Assembly: GCA_019828545.1 (NCBI GenBank)
Contig: JACVRA010000044.1
Location: 496,001 to 560,000, forward strand
DNA from: Paracamarosporium sp. OC-R06-R3
Lineage: Eukaryota > Ascomycota > Dothideomycetes > Pleosporales > Didymosphaeriaceae
Length of the DNA: 64,000 bases
Direction of reading: 5' to 3'
Shown: piece by piece, positions 11,043 to 20,561 of the stretch
Layout: each line of letters begins with the position of its first letter
How positions within the stretch are numbered: the first letter of the stretch is position 1
Notes under the pieces: generated by a model
What the model was told of the DNA's origin: nothing
Seen by the model: only the letters and a program-made list of their open reading frames with translations
Database searches by the model: none
Position numbers and translations under genes: made by a program

Positions 11043-12432
11043 ATGAATAGTGTTTTGTACGTGTGGTTGATGGTGCAGGTGATTATTTGGGGTGCACGTG
11101 CTATAGGTATGTTAGCTTTCGCATGACACGGCCTTGTAGATCTCAATTATAGATCAGAATCTGAGTATATGGCTTATCATCATAGACTGCAAGAAAGACG
11201 ACCACTTCACCATCTCGTCGCCTAAAGATGTCTCCGAGCTCAACGAATGCACCACCTTCAACGGCAGCGTCACCATCTCTGCTGATGCACCGCAAGACAT
11301 CGTGCTCAAGGGTCCTGAATCACTTACCTCCCTGATTATCTCTAATATGAAAGGACTTCGTTCGATATCCTCGCCGTCTCTTCAGTCAATCGATAACATG
11401 ACACTCACTACGCTTCCCAACCTTGCATCTCTCAACTTCTCTGCGCTCAACACTTTGGCCGTTCTCCGGTTAGAGAACCTACCAGCACTGGAGAATTGCA
11501 CATTCGGACTCGGCCCGCGCGACTTCGCAACCGTGACCAATACATCACTCCACAGCATCGAGTGGCTCAAATGGCCTATCAGTGCGACACTGAATATCTC
11601 CTCTAACGCGCATCTTGCGTCAATATCGTTGCCTTGGGAAACAATCGACGGTGATATTACTATTACGTCGAATCCTTCCCTAGAAGACGTGAATGTGTTT
11701 GCAGTTAAGGACGTACCCGGAAGCATCACTTTAGAAGAAAACGACGGCATGGGAAGTTTGTCATTTGCTCATCTGGAGAGTGTTAGAGGGAAAATTGCCA
11801 TAAGTGGGGTGTTCACAAACATCTCTATGCCTGTGTTAAAGAAAGTGGGAGGCGAGATGAGTATCGAGTCAACAAGAGATATCGAGGAATTCTGCCATGG
11901 GCTGGGGAAAGTGGCCATCAAGGGGCGACGGGAGTGCAAGTCGAATGTGCAGAAAGTATATACTGGTTCGGCAACGCCAGTGCCGACTAAAGGTTTAGAA
12001 AGTGGTCCAGCGTCTACGGACGGCGCAGAAGAAGATGAGAGCAGAGGTACCGATATGACGTTGGGAGCGAAGATTGGCATCATCATCGCGGCGGTTATTC
12101 TTGGCTTGTTTGTGGTGGTAGGTGCGGTTTTCTTTTTTCGTGCGCGATCTAGAGGGAAGGTCCGTGAGATTGTGCCTCCGACGGCGTCATCTGGTCATCT
12201 TCCATCGGGGTCGTCGGATTTGGTCTCATCACCGAAACCGGAGAACACGAAAGCTGCGGTACATAAGGAGGTGGGGGCTATAGGCTCGGTGCAGCTGAAG
12301 CTTAACGGTGAAGAAATGAAGGATATGGACAGGGCTGGAGGCAACAGTGAGGTTGGGAGAGGACCGAGCTTGAGGAGTGTGAGTAGTGCCGGGAGTGAGG
12401 TACCACTCACGAAGCATAGCTTGTCCGTCTAG
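11043..12432 (+). CDS. Ecm33-like cell-surface protein with one transmembrane segment
   Basis: Two exons, 11043-11106 and 11186-12432, give 436 residues. Exon 1 encodes a hydrophobic signal peptide starting MNSVLYVWLMVQVIIWG. The intron (79 nt, GTATGT to ATAG) keeps the frame into DCKKDDHFTISSP. The ectodomain shows receptor-L/Ecm33-like repeats (for example ESLTSLIISNMKGLRSIS) with many NxS/T sites and paired cysteines. Ecm33-family proteins normally end in a GPI signal and act in fungal wall integrity. This one instead has a strong transmembrane helix (IGIIIAAVILGLFVVVGAVF) followed by RARSRGK and a Ser/Gly-rich cytoplasmic tail of over 100 residues. It may be a surface sensor rather than a GPI wall protein (inference). 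Confidence 0.8.
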
Positions 12433-12953
12433 ATTGTTGGAGAAGTGTCCCAATAGAGTGTAGAGTAGAAAAACTTTTGTCATCCTAGTTTCAGGCTGTT
12501 GTCGCACAGCGTTCTGCTTGGTCCAATAGAATATGGACAGGGGTTTGTCGCTGCTGACGCATGCACTGAGCCTCAGCCTGCCGAGCTCACCGTACATATA
12601 TCAACCCCCTATCTCTCTGCGCTCACTGTTATGATCTCTGTATCAATTCCCTGTGCCCTCTATCCTATCCTATGGTGTCGCTGAACCAAGGCTCCTAAGG
12701 AGAACACTCACCCTCCTTGAGAAATGAGCTACTTGAAGGAAAAGGACGTAAAAGATCATGCGTTGAGTTAACCGATAGACAAAAAAAGCTACAGTCATAA
12801 GTTATACAACCCCTCACAACACGCGATTCTCAGCGGGGAGCAGATAATCGAAGACCGGAACCAATCTTCAAGTTCGTTTAAAAGACACTACCTCGACCGG
12901 AGAGACCTTGGATTCCATACTTTATTGTATTGATTAAACTCGACCTGCTCTAG
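12433..12953. other. Intergenic
   Basis: No supported gene. An upstream first exon of the following kinase may lie here, but I could not place it. Confidence 0.4.
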
Positions 12954-14344
12954 CACAACATCAATATACCAGTAAAATCCCAAGATCTCGAACGAAGGAT
13001 TCGAACGGGTCAAACGATCTCATATCTCGTGAGGGATGGTCATGCAGAAATTACAGGTGCCAAGCGATTTGCTTCCAGCAAAGAAAATCTCAGAAACCAC
13101 TATAGTGAGTTCTGTACCATTCTTGGATAATGAATACTCTAACAGAATCTCAGATCAAAGATCTTGATGAGAATTTCAATGATTTGATTAAGAAAGACCC
13201 TCCTCTGTCTGCAATGTCGAGACTCCCTGTTCGGGGAGCCTATCTACCAAATCACAAACTAGAAGACTCATCCGAACGCGTACTCCATTCGCGATACCTG
13301 GAACCGAACCCGCCGGGTCAAGAACGATTTTCCCCATCCAACGTCTCAAAGTTCATTTCAGTCACTCAAGGGTCAGATCTTGAAATCCAAAACAAAGATG
13401 ATTTGCCGTACGTACACGTCCAATTACTGGGTCATGGGGCCAGTGCAAGTGTAGAGATGATTCGTGACCAAAACACCAACAAAGTATTTGCACGAAAAAC
13501 GTTCAAGAATGTCTACGCGCGAAATTTGGAAACTGCAAAGCAGAGTTTTCGCAACGAGATTTGCATTATGCGACGACTGGCTGCTCATACCCACATTATC
13601 AAGCTACACGCTACATATCTGGCTGGCCGAGAACTAGCGCTCATACTCAACCCGGTTGCTGATGAGGGCGATTTGGCCAACTTTCTGCCGAAATTTAGGG
13701 ACATCTATCATGTAACGCGACCGCCGATGTCCAGTTTTGAGATTCATTCCACAATCCGCCTTGATGATCATCATGAATACTCTCGGATGAGGGGCATATT
13801 GAACCGAGCATATGGGTGTCTCGCCTCAGGTCTAGCCTTCATGCACGAGCAAACTATACGACACAAAGACATCAAACCTCAAAACATTCTCATTCATCAA
13901 GGGAATGTATTGTATTCAGACTTCGGAATCTCGCTCGATTACAGCTCAGTTGGCCGTAGCACTACGATGGGTCATCCGCAATCCTTTACGCGTATGTATT
14001 GTGCACCTGAAGTCGCCATGCATGCCAAACGAAATTCCAAGTCAGATGTCTTCTCTCTTGGATGTGTATATGCTGAGATTACGGCCGCAATGTATCCAGG
14101 GCAAATTCCCGAGTCTTCCATGGACAAGCCATTTTACCAGCAGATCTTGGAGGAGGGACCGGTATTCGCGGATCAATTTGATATTGGTCCCATAAGTACA
14201 ACCTTGAAAGAAATGCTCGCGCGGGATCCCAAAGATAGACCTTCGGCGTATGAAGTCGTCTCAAGCATCCATGGCCAAGCGCGGACCCAAGGATTTGGAA
14301 ACGAAGAACGATACTTTTGCCCAGACTGCCTCAACCATTTCTGA
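12954..14344 (+). CDS. Fungal Ser/Thr protein kinase, 5' end uncertain
   Basis: The main exon carries a complete kinase domain: glycine loop LGHGASASVEM, VAIK-type lysine in VFARKTF, HKDIKPQN (HKD for HRD), SDFGIS, a CAPEVAMHA activation-segment end, and DVFSLGCVYAEI. The C-terminus carries a short RYFCPDCLNHF tail. An ATG at 13130 would give 404 residues, but it lies inside a well-formed 41-nt intron (13105-13145: GTGAGT donor, CTAAC branch, CAG acceptor). Splicing this joins an open upstream stretch ending RNHY to KSQIKDLDENF in frame. That exon is open back to 12954 and has no ATG, so a further 5' exon is expected. Related kinases in Dothideomycetes are numerous and mostly uncharacterised. 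Substrate unknown. Confidence 0.75.
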
Positions 14345-15308
14345 TAACCCAACACAGTCTCCGGTCAGCATTGGTTCTTTTGGTTTGCATAAACATATGC
14401 CTTGCGATTGGCTCGAGTTTTGATTGAAAGGAATTGACTTAGCAAATCCGATCAATATTAATGTCTTATAAGACATAAAGTTTGAACCGCCCTCAATCAC
14501 ATTCAAGATTACAAAGAGTGAGAAATCACAAAGACACTGGAGACACGACAAGATCATGTTTCATAGTCAGTCTTGCCAACAGATAACCCGCATTTTCCAG
14601 ATATTTTATATGTTGTTTTTTCTCCAAGTCAAGAATGTTTATATCTGTTCCTTATTCACACTGTATACAGCGGTGTTTCTATCCTTTCCTTATCTAGGTA
14701 GCCTAAGTTGTATTATTTTTAAAACTCTATTCCCGCTTCCTAGCAGCGACCTCCAACCATCTCCGGAACCGTTGAAGCAGATATCATCCGCATGTGCCGG
14801 GACGACGTTTGAATTGCAAGAGGCGAAGAAAGCATCTGGGAAGGAGATCGGAAGCGCTTTGGTGCAATTAACACGTCGGGTGTGCGACCCTTGAGGCTGC
14901 AAGAGAGCGACGGTAGTGAATTATTCAGCGGTGCAAGCACTGATGATCTATCGCTGCTGAACACTGAGAACTAAAAAGTGAATACTATAGTAAGCTCTAC
15001 ACGGCGCTGCATCGAATGGGTGTGCAGGGATTGACGTGGCTGCCAAGCAACATCTAGTCCCGATTTAGGGGGCACGGACTACCAGTATAGAAACGAGCCA
15101 AATGCAGCGCCGCCAAGAGAGGGGGTGTCACTCCATGTCCTCATCTCTAACAACCGCTGTATTACGTGCTGAATTCAACGAGACGTGCGGATCCAATACG
15201 ACGAGTGATATACAAACCAACCGAAAGCCTTACCAAGATCGTCACCCACCAACCACGTCTACTAAGGCCCGCACCTCTTTCACTTAGGCGTACCAACAAA
15301 CCTTGAGA
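14345..15308. other. Intergenic with decayed repeat copy
   Basis: No supported gene. It holds the decayed copy of the transporter 3' end at about 14632-14752, listed separately. Confidence 0.5.
14632..14752 (+). repeat. Direct repeat, decayed copy of 17.08-17.19 kb
   Basis: Shares an exact 20-base block (14642-14661) with 17087-17106. It continues as an alignable but diverged stretch to about 14752, mostly with T where the other copy has C. The other copy includes the 3' end of the TDT transporter gene. Confidence 0.6.
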
Positions 15309-16361
15309 ATGGATACCCTTACACCTCCAGGATATCACTCCACCACCGAGTGCAGTTTCAGCAAAGAACAGACCGATGGCATTGTTCAAACCGCCGCCTA
15401 CCATCGCAACGACTATTGTCTTTCCGTGATCTGGTTCACGCCTCGTGAACACGTTCATATTCGTCCGTCAATAGCAACACCCTTCTGGCGGCCTGCGAAT
15501 GTGGGACTCGGTTCCCTCGATCGACTACCCCTCGAGCTTTTGCATGACATACTGTTCCGTCTGGATATGCATTCTTTATTTAAGTTTCGACAAACAAATC
15601 TTAGATCGAGACAAATAGTAGACTCTCTCAAGCAGTATAAGATGATAGTCTCGCATGGGCTAAACCTTCTCTGCGCCCTGTTACGAACACGGCTTGCCAT
15701 CAGCATTTCTCTACTCGACTTTCACATCGCACTATGTACCAAATCTTGTAGTGTTTGCGGCGAATTCGGCGGATTTATATCCATCCTAACGTGGAAGCGA
15801 TGCTGTATCAAATGCCTCAAGGTAGCTCCGCAAACCCAAGTGCAAACTCTTATTGCTATACGAAAGCGGTTCCACTTGACTAGGGTCGAACTAGACCAAC
15901 TGATGTCATTCGAGACCTTGCCTGGAATACATTCGATGAATGAAACCGTGCTCAAATTCCGCATTGCGATCATTTCTGTTCATCAGGCCAATTTGATTCG
16001 CAGACAGCAACAACATGCACTGGCGCAAGCCCAGCCAGCGAGCTCAGATCGATATCAAAATTTTAACTTTGTGGGGTCGTGCGCACTTCCTTATTACAAT
16101 AGACTAACCGGCGAAGTTGAACACGGAATGTCGTGTACCGGCTGTCAAATTGCTCTTGAAAAGCGCATTATCGGCAGTATGGGCGAGAAATGGGCATTCG
16201 AGGCTAGAGACAAAGTATATTCCCGAGATGGCTTTTTGGAACATTTTCGATGGTGTGAACAGGCACAGCTCCTGTGGAAATCGAGTGGTGTAGGTAACAA
16301 CCGGCGAACCGAGCCACCAGAGGCAGTTCAAAGAGAAGGCTACTTCAACAAGAAAGAATGA
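15309..16361 (+). CDS. F-box protein
   Basis: Single-exon gene of 350 residues; the first ATG is at 15309 in an otherwise open frame. An F-box is visible at about residues 73-110: LDRLPLELLHDILFRLDMHSL followed by FRQTNLRSRQIVDS. Two cysteine clusters follow (CTKSCSVCG...CCIKC near residue 155 and CTGCQIALEK near 278), a layout common in fungal F-box proteins and possibly metal binding. F-box proteins recruit substrates to SCF ubiquitin ligases through Skp1; the target here is unknown. It sits between the decayed repeat copy and the kinase-like fragment. Confidence 0.85.
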   Translation: MDTLTPPGYHSTTECSFSKEQTDGIVQTAAYHRNDYCLSVIWFTPREHVHIRPSIATPFWRPANVGLGSLDRLPLELLHDILFRLDMHSLFKFRQTNLRSRQIVDSLKQYKMIVSHGLNLLCALLRTRLAISISLLDFHIALCTKSCSVCGEFGGFISILTWKRCCIKCLKVAPQTQVQTLIAIRKRFHLTRVELDQLMSFETLPGIHSMNETVLKFRIAIISVHQANLIRRQQQHALAQAQPASSDRYQNFNFVGSCALPYYNRLTGEVEHGMSCTGCQIALEKRIIGSMGEKWAFEARDKVYSRDGFLEHFRWCEQAQLLWKSSGVGNNRRTEPPEAVQREGYFNKKE

Positions 16362-16733
16362 CGAAGCTGTTCCCCGATGTATTGCAGGTTTACTACCTAC
16401 ACGTGTCTAAGTAGCATCTAGATAGCGGTCAGATTTCTAGATACCCCAACGTAATGAAATTTCACAATTCACAAGCCTTGCTTTAATCTTCCAGAGTCTC
16501 CATCAATCCCGGTGAATTTGAAGAATGTTGATACCTTAGGCAATGAGGTGCCCTGATGACAGTCGTTCTTTTGAAAGTAAAAAAATGGAAAGAAAGATGC
16601 GTAGCGACGGTAAAGGGAATCTCGAAGCATACACGTGTGAATGCTACTTTTTTTCAAACACGTCTGGCTGACGGTCTTGAAGTGAGCGGCCCCAATAGCG
16701 AAAGTGTCTGACAATCAGACTGCAAATCCGGCA
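16362..16733. other. Intergenic
   Basis: No gene seen. Confidence 0.5.
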
Positions 16734-17100
16734 ATGCAGCCTGCCATCCTGTCCATGAAATTGGACGACAACGATTCTTTTTCAAGTCAATACCGACTGC
16801 GAATCGGAAACCAAGTCAAAAATCTCATCATCTCTCCTGAAACCTTTGATAGAGATATGCTTTCGTTCCCTATTCAGTCTTTGCCTCTTCTTCCTTACAA
16901 CGAGAAATGGAATGTGGCCCACACCCCGAGAGATGAAACCAGCGGCGAATTCAAAACTTCCATCTCGAACCGAATACTAGCTGGGGTCAGGTGTCCATGG
17001 CATCATACTTAAGTTATTACCTCGAGTTGGAGAAGACCAAGCAGTTCACGGCAAGTCACGTAGCCCATGTTTTTCGAGAGAACTTGTATCTGTTCCTTAT
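16734..17100 (+). pseudogene. N-terminal fragment of a kinase-like fungal protein
   Basis: The frame from ATG 16734 reads MKLDDN, QYRLRIGNQVKNL, LPLLPYNEKWNVAHTPRDET and ends PWHHT-stop at 17010. This layout resembles the N-terminal region of a large, poorly characterised family of fungal kinase-like proteins (inference from memory of the family pattern). After the TAA another frame continues LELEKTKQFTASHVAHV to about 17070. Similarity then ends at the shared repeat and the transporter 3' end. The kinase core with its HGD and DFE-like motifs is absent. It is therefore read as a truncated and frameshifted remnant. Confidence 0.45.
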
Positions 17101-17190
17101 TCACACAGTATACGACGAGTTTTCATTCTTTCTCGCATGTGGCTCAAGTTGCGTCCCTTCTGAAACTCCATCCCCTCGCCCTCGTAGCGC
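17078..17190 (+). repeat. Direct repeat, intact copy
   Basis: Partner of 14632-14752. It covers the stop region of the TDT transporter (minus strand) and its immediate downstream flank. Confidence 0.6.
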
Positions 17191-18843
17191 CTTCTATCCT
17201 CCCCTGCTTACTCAAAGTCTTCACTATATTCCATCCACGGCTCACGCCTTCCTCCAAACCGTCCAAGCCAACTTCAGCCTTCCTCCGCCTCTGCTCCTCA
17301 GCACTCTGCTGCTTCCAGCCACCCTCTGTGCGATCTTCTTGCTTCTGCGGCCACAGAATCTGGTGAATCCTGACAGCACGGAACATCATACCGAAGACCA
17401 AGAGCCATGTCATTACAGTCAGAATCGCCATCGCACATCCGACATATTGAATCGGTCTGTTCCCATCAAGTGACTTTGCAATAGCAAAAGTGGCTGTTGT
17501 GAGCGCCGTGTTCGGAAAAATGAACGAGTACCACGTCATGGCGAAGTCCAGTTGGCCTCTGCGCACGCAGCTATAGTGCGCTCCCACGCTAACGAGAAAG
17601 AACCACAGCGCGAGACCCCAGAGCCACAACCCCATGAAATTGGCGCAGATCATGCCGACATTTCCTGCGAGCTCGCCCATGCCCTTCCCCATGAAATCCA
17701 CCGGCACAACTTTAGGCAAGTGCTGTCCCATGTTGATGATGCCGGCGATGGTGAAGCCGGAGGGTCCAACGCTAATGAACATACCTGGCCGCAGCGACTC
17801 TTTAGGCAGCTTCTGCGTCATGAGGCGGTAGATAAAGGCGGCATAGATCATCAAAGACACGAGAAAACCGATGCCCTGGATTACGTATCCAGAGAGGATG
17901 ATCAAAAGGGCACGATTAGGATCTGATATCTTTGGCGCGAGATTACCCGCATGCGGACCAATGATGAGCAGCGGGTACGCAGGAAAGATCCAGACGGGCG
18001 TCATCTGCGAGATAGTGAAGGTCTGCGTGGACCACATGATGAGGTAGATGCCAACAGAGAAGCAGATGGCGAGACCACAGTCTATCCAGTACAGGATGGT
18101 CATTGTTTTCTCGAGCCAGATCCCGGTCTGGTCGACCCCGTATTGACTGATGTTGATCAGAATCGTGCCAAAGCTGATGATTGCGGCTGGAATGAAGAGG
18201 CTTTCTGTGGGATGGAGAAAAGACGCTTTGAAGGTCTTTGGGAACCAGTAGAAACGCAGGGAGATCATGACAACGTTGAAGAGGAAGAGGACCATGTTAA
18301 GGATGAAGAAGATGCAGCCCAGGGCGTAGATTCCGTGGAAGCGGAAAGGCACTATCGCGACATTAGTCATTGTATGGGAAGAGAACCCAAATGTATTTAC
18401 GGACCAGTGTATAGTACGTTTGCAATGCCACCCGTCGCCATCGTCATGCAAAACCAAGTCCACGTAAAATGCCGTATCCTTTCTCTCCAGCTTAGTTTTC
18501 GTCGCTCATCTGCCACTTTCTCATTCCCTTGCAGTACTCCCATATCGCCCGCCTGTCCATCTTCTTCCTTTTGCGTCTCTCTTTTCTTTTTGTAAGCATG
18601 CTTCTCGAAATCACCCGCTATCGAATCTTCTTTGGTTTCAAGCTCATCATTGTCCGAGCTTGACGGGAAAAGATCGCGCGAAAGCACGTGATGGCTCTCA
18701 AATGGGTTGCTACGGTCATAACTAGGTGATGTGACTTGGGGATGGTTGCGCCATTTTAACCGTTCTGCAGCACTAGATGTGGACTCTGTTGACGAGCGAC
18801 GGGATGAATCCAGCGGCTGTCGTTGTTTAGTCGAAATGCTCAT
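17144..18843 (-). CDS. TDT/SLAC1-family transporter (malate or sulfite type)
   Basis: Two exons, 18405-18843 and 17144-18351, with a 53-nt intron (donor GTCCGT, acceptor TAG), give 548 residues. The first ATG is at 18843. The N-terminus of about 115 residues is Ser- and charge-rich and cytosolic. The core begins FTWTWFCMTMATGGIA, a typical start of the tellurite-resistance/dicarboxylate transporter family (PF03595), and has about ten hydrophobic helices including SVGPSGFTIAGIINM. Yeast relatives export sulfite (Ssu1); S. pombe Mae1 imports malate. The long N-tail and sequence type do not let me choose between substrates. The tail ends in a basic segment. The 3' end is duplicated and decayed at 14.6-14.75 kb. 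Confidence 0.88.
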
Positions 18844-20561
18844 GGCGCTACCGCAAGCCGATACGACGTGGGATGGCCAACCCCACAATGACAGGGAACA
18901 AGCCGCGGGGTCAGGTTCTCTCCGCGAACAACGATAGCAACTTAGAGCAAAAGGGTATGTAACAATGGCAAAAACATGGAATCTAGATAGTCATATCAAG
19001 ATCACAAGGCCCGAAAAACTAGTCAGCAATCACACCACTAGCGGAATATGACGTCGGTGGGTCTTTTGTTGTGCGCTTTGACAGCTCCATGAGCGACTTT
19101 GCATGCTGGCAAAATGCATGGCCAATGACAAAAGGCAATGTTTTGATATGTAGCCAGCACCGCACCAGCTAGACATGGATATGCGGGTAGATTGAGGGGT
19201 GGCTGCAGTCGAAGTGGGGGGTAGACGGCCAAATTCGGCTACCCGGCAACTTAGCATCACACCATCAAGCGTTGATCGCCGGTGTGTCTTCCTCGCGCAT
19301 TGTCATTTCATGGGCATCTTGTGGTTTGGATGTCACGTATGGGCTCTTCAGAGTTTCCCCAGCGTTAGTACTCCATGCTCCAGGTACTTTGACGATAGTG
19401 CATATACCGTGCAACCAGTCAAACATCACACAATTCCTTTCCCTCAACCTACCACACCATAGGACAGGATCGTGACCTACAACAAAACCCTAGCACAACC
19501 AAACCAACTGACTCCTCTCTATTCAATTCTTACGGAAATTAGTAGAAGCAACTCAATCTGACCCGATCTTCACCGCACCTCTCTTACGAACTTCGTCCCC
19601 ATCACCTTTTCCCGAATCATTCCCGCCGACCTATCTACCGTTAAAAAAAAACAACACACACCCCGGTCACTTCTAACATCACCCCATCCATCCACCCACC
19701 CAGCCACCTCACCAATGAAAAACTCCCCGTACCCACTCCCTGCTCTTACATCACTTTAATCCAGGGTGATTGTTGACTAAAATTCGGCATACGCCTCGAT
19801 ACAAAAAGTGATACAAAAAAGGTGATTCCCCTGGAACTCGGCGCAAGAAACGGGCGTAGCAAAAAAAAAAAAAAGAGCAAAAAGGATATTACTTGAGTAA
19901 GAATATCTAGAGTACGACTTCCTCGCAAAGATGTTGCAGGCTAGACTGAACTATCTCAGTCGAAGAACGCACAATATACTGACAGATGGATGTGAATACA
20001 TTACGCACCAGCACCATGACCACCTAACGCAATCTCCTGCCCGAAACGAGCAATGTAAACCCTCCGCACCGCTGCATTTCTCCGTAGAAATCTCCAGGAA
20101 GGTGTGCACAACGGGACCACGTACCTCACGCTACGAATGTACGCCTCAGCACGCATCCCTCTCCTCTCATCCTGTTAATAGGTGGATGGATGGATTTGTC
20201 TGGCAATCTACCTGCGATGCAAGTATATGTATAGGACTATAACGGAGTTACGCAGGTATGTAAATGCCAACGCAAGACATTGCATCACAACAGCAGGCGC
20301 ATGTATATTTAACGTTATTTATTTCTGGGAATACGAGCTAGATACAGCTGTAGCATCTCCCCACCCCATCCCACAGCGCAGTGCACACATCTCCTCCAAC
20401 CATCTATTTAACAACGATACACGCAAAAAGTGACGATAGAGAAGTGTAAGGTAAAGTAAAGGTAAAGTAAAGAAAAAGGTATCATCGCGCAAAAGCCCGC
20501 CCACACACATATGCAATCGCATCGCACACTCTGCTTCGATATACATGTACGACGCACCGCT
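18844..20561. other. Intergenic: transporter promoter side and BTA1 3' side
   Basis: Only short ORFs. An A14 run lies at 19861-19874, and pyrimidine-rich stretches at 19500-19740. Both flanking genes are on the minus strand, so this is upstream of the transporter and downstream of BTA1. Confidence 0.5.
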
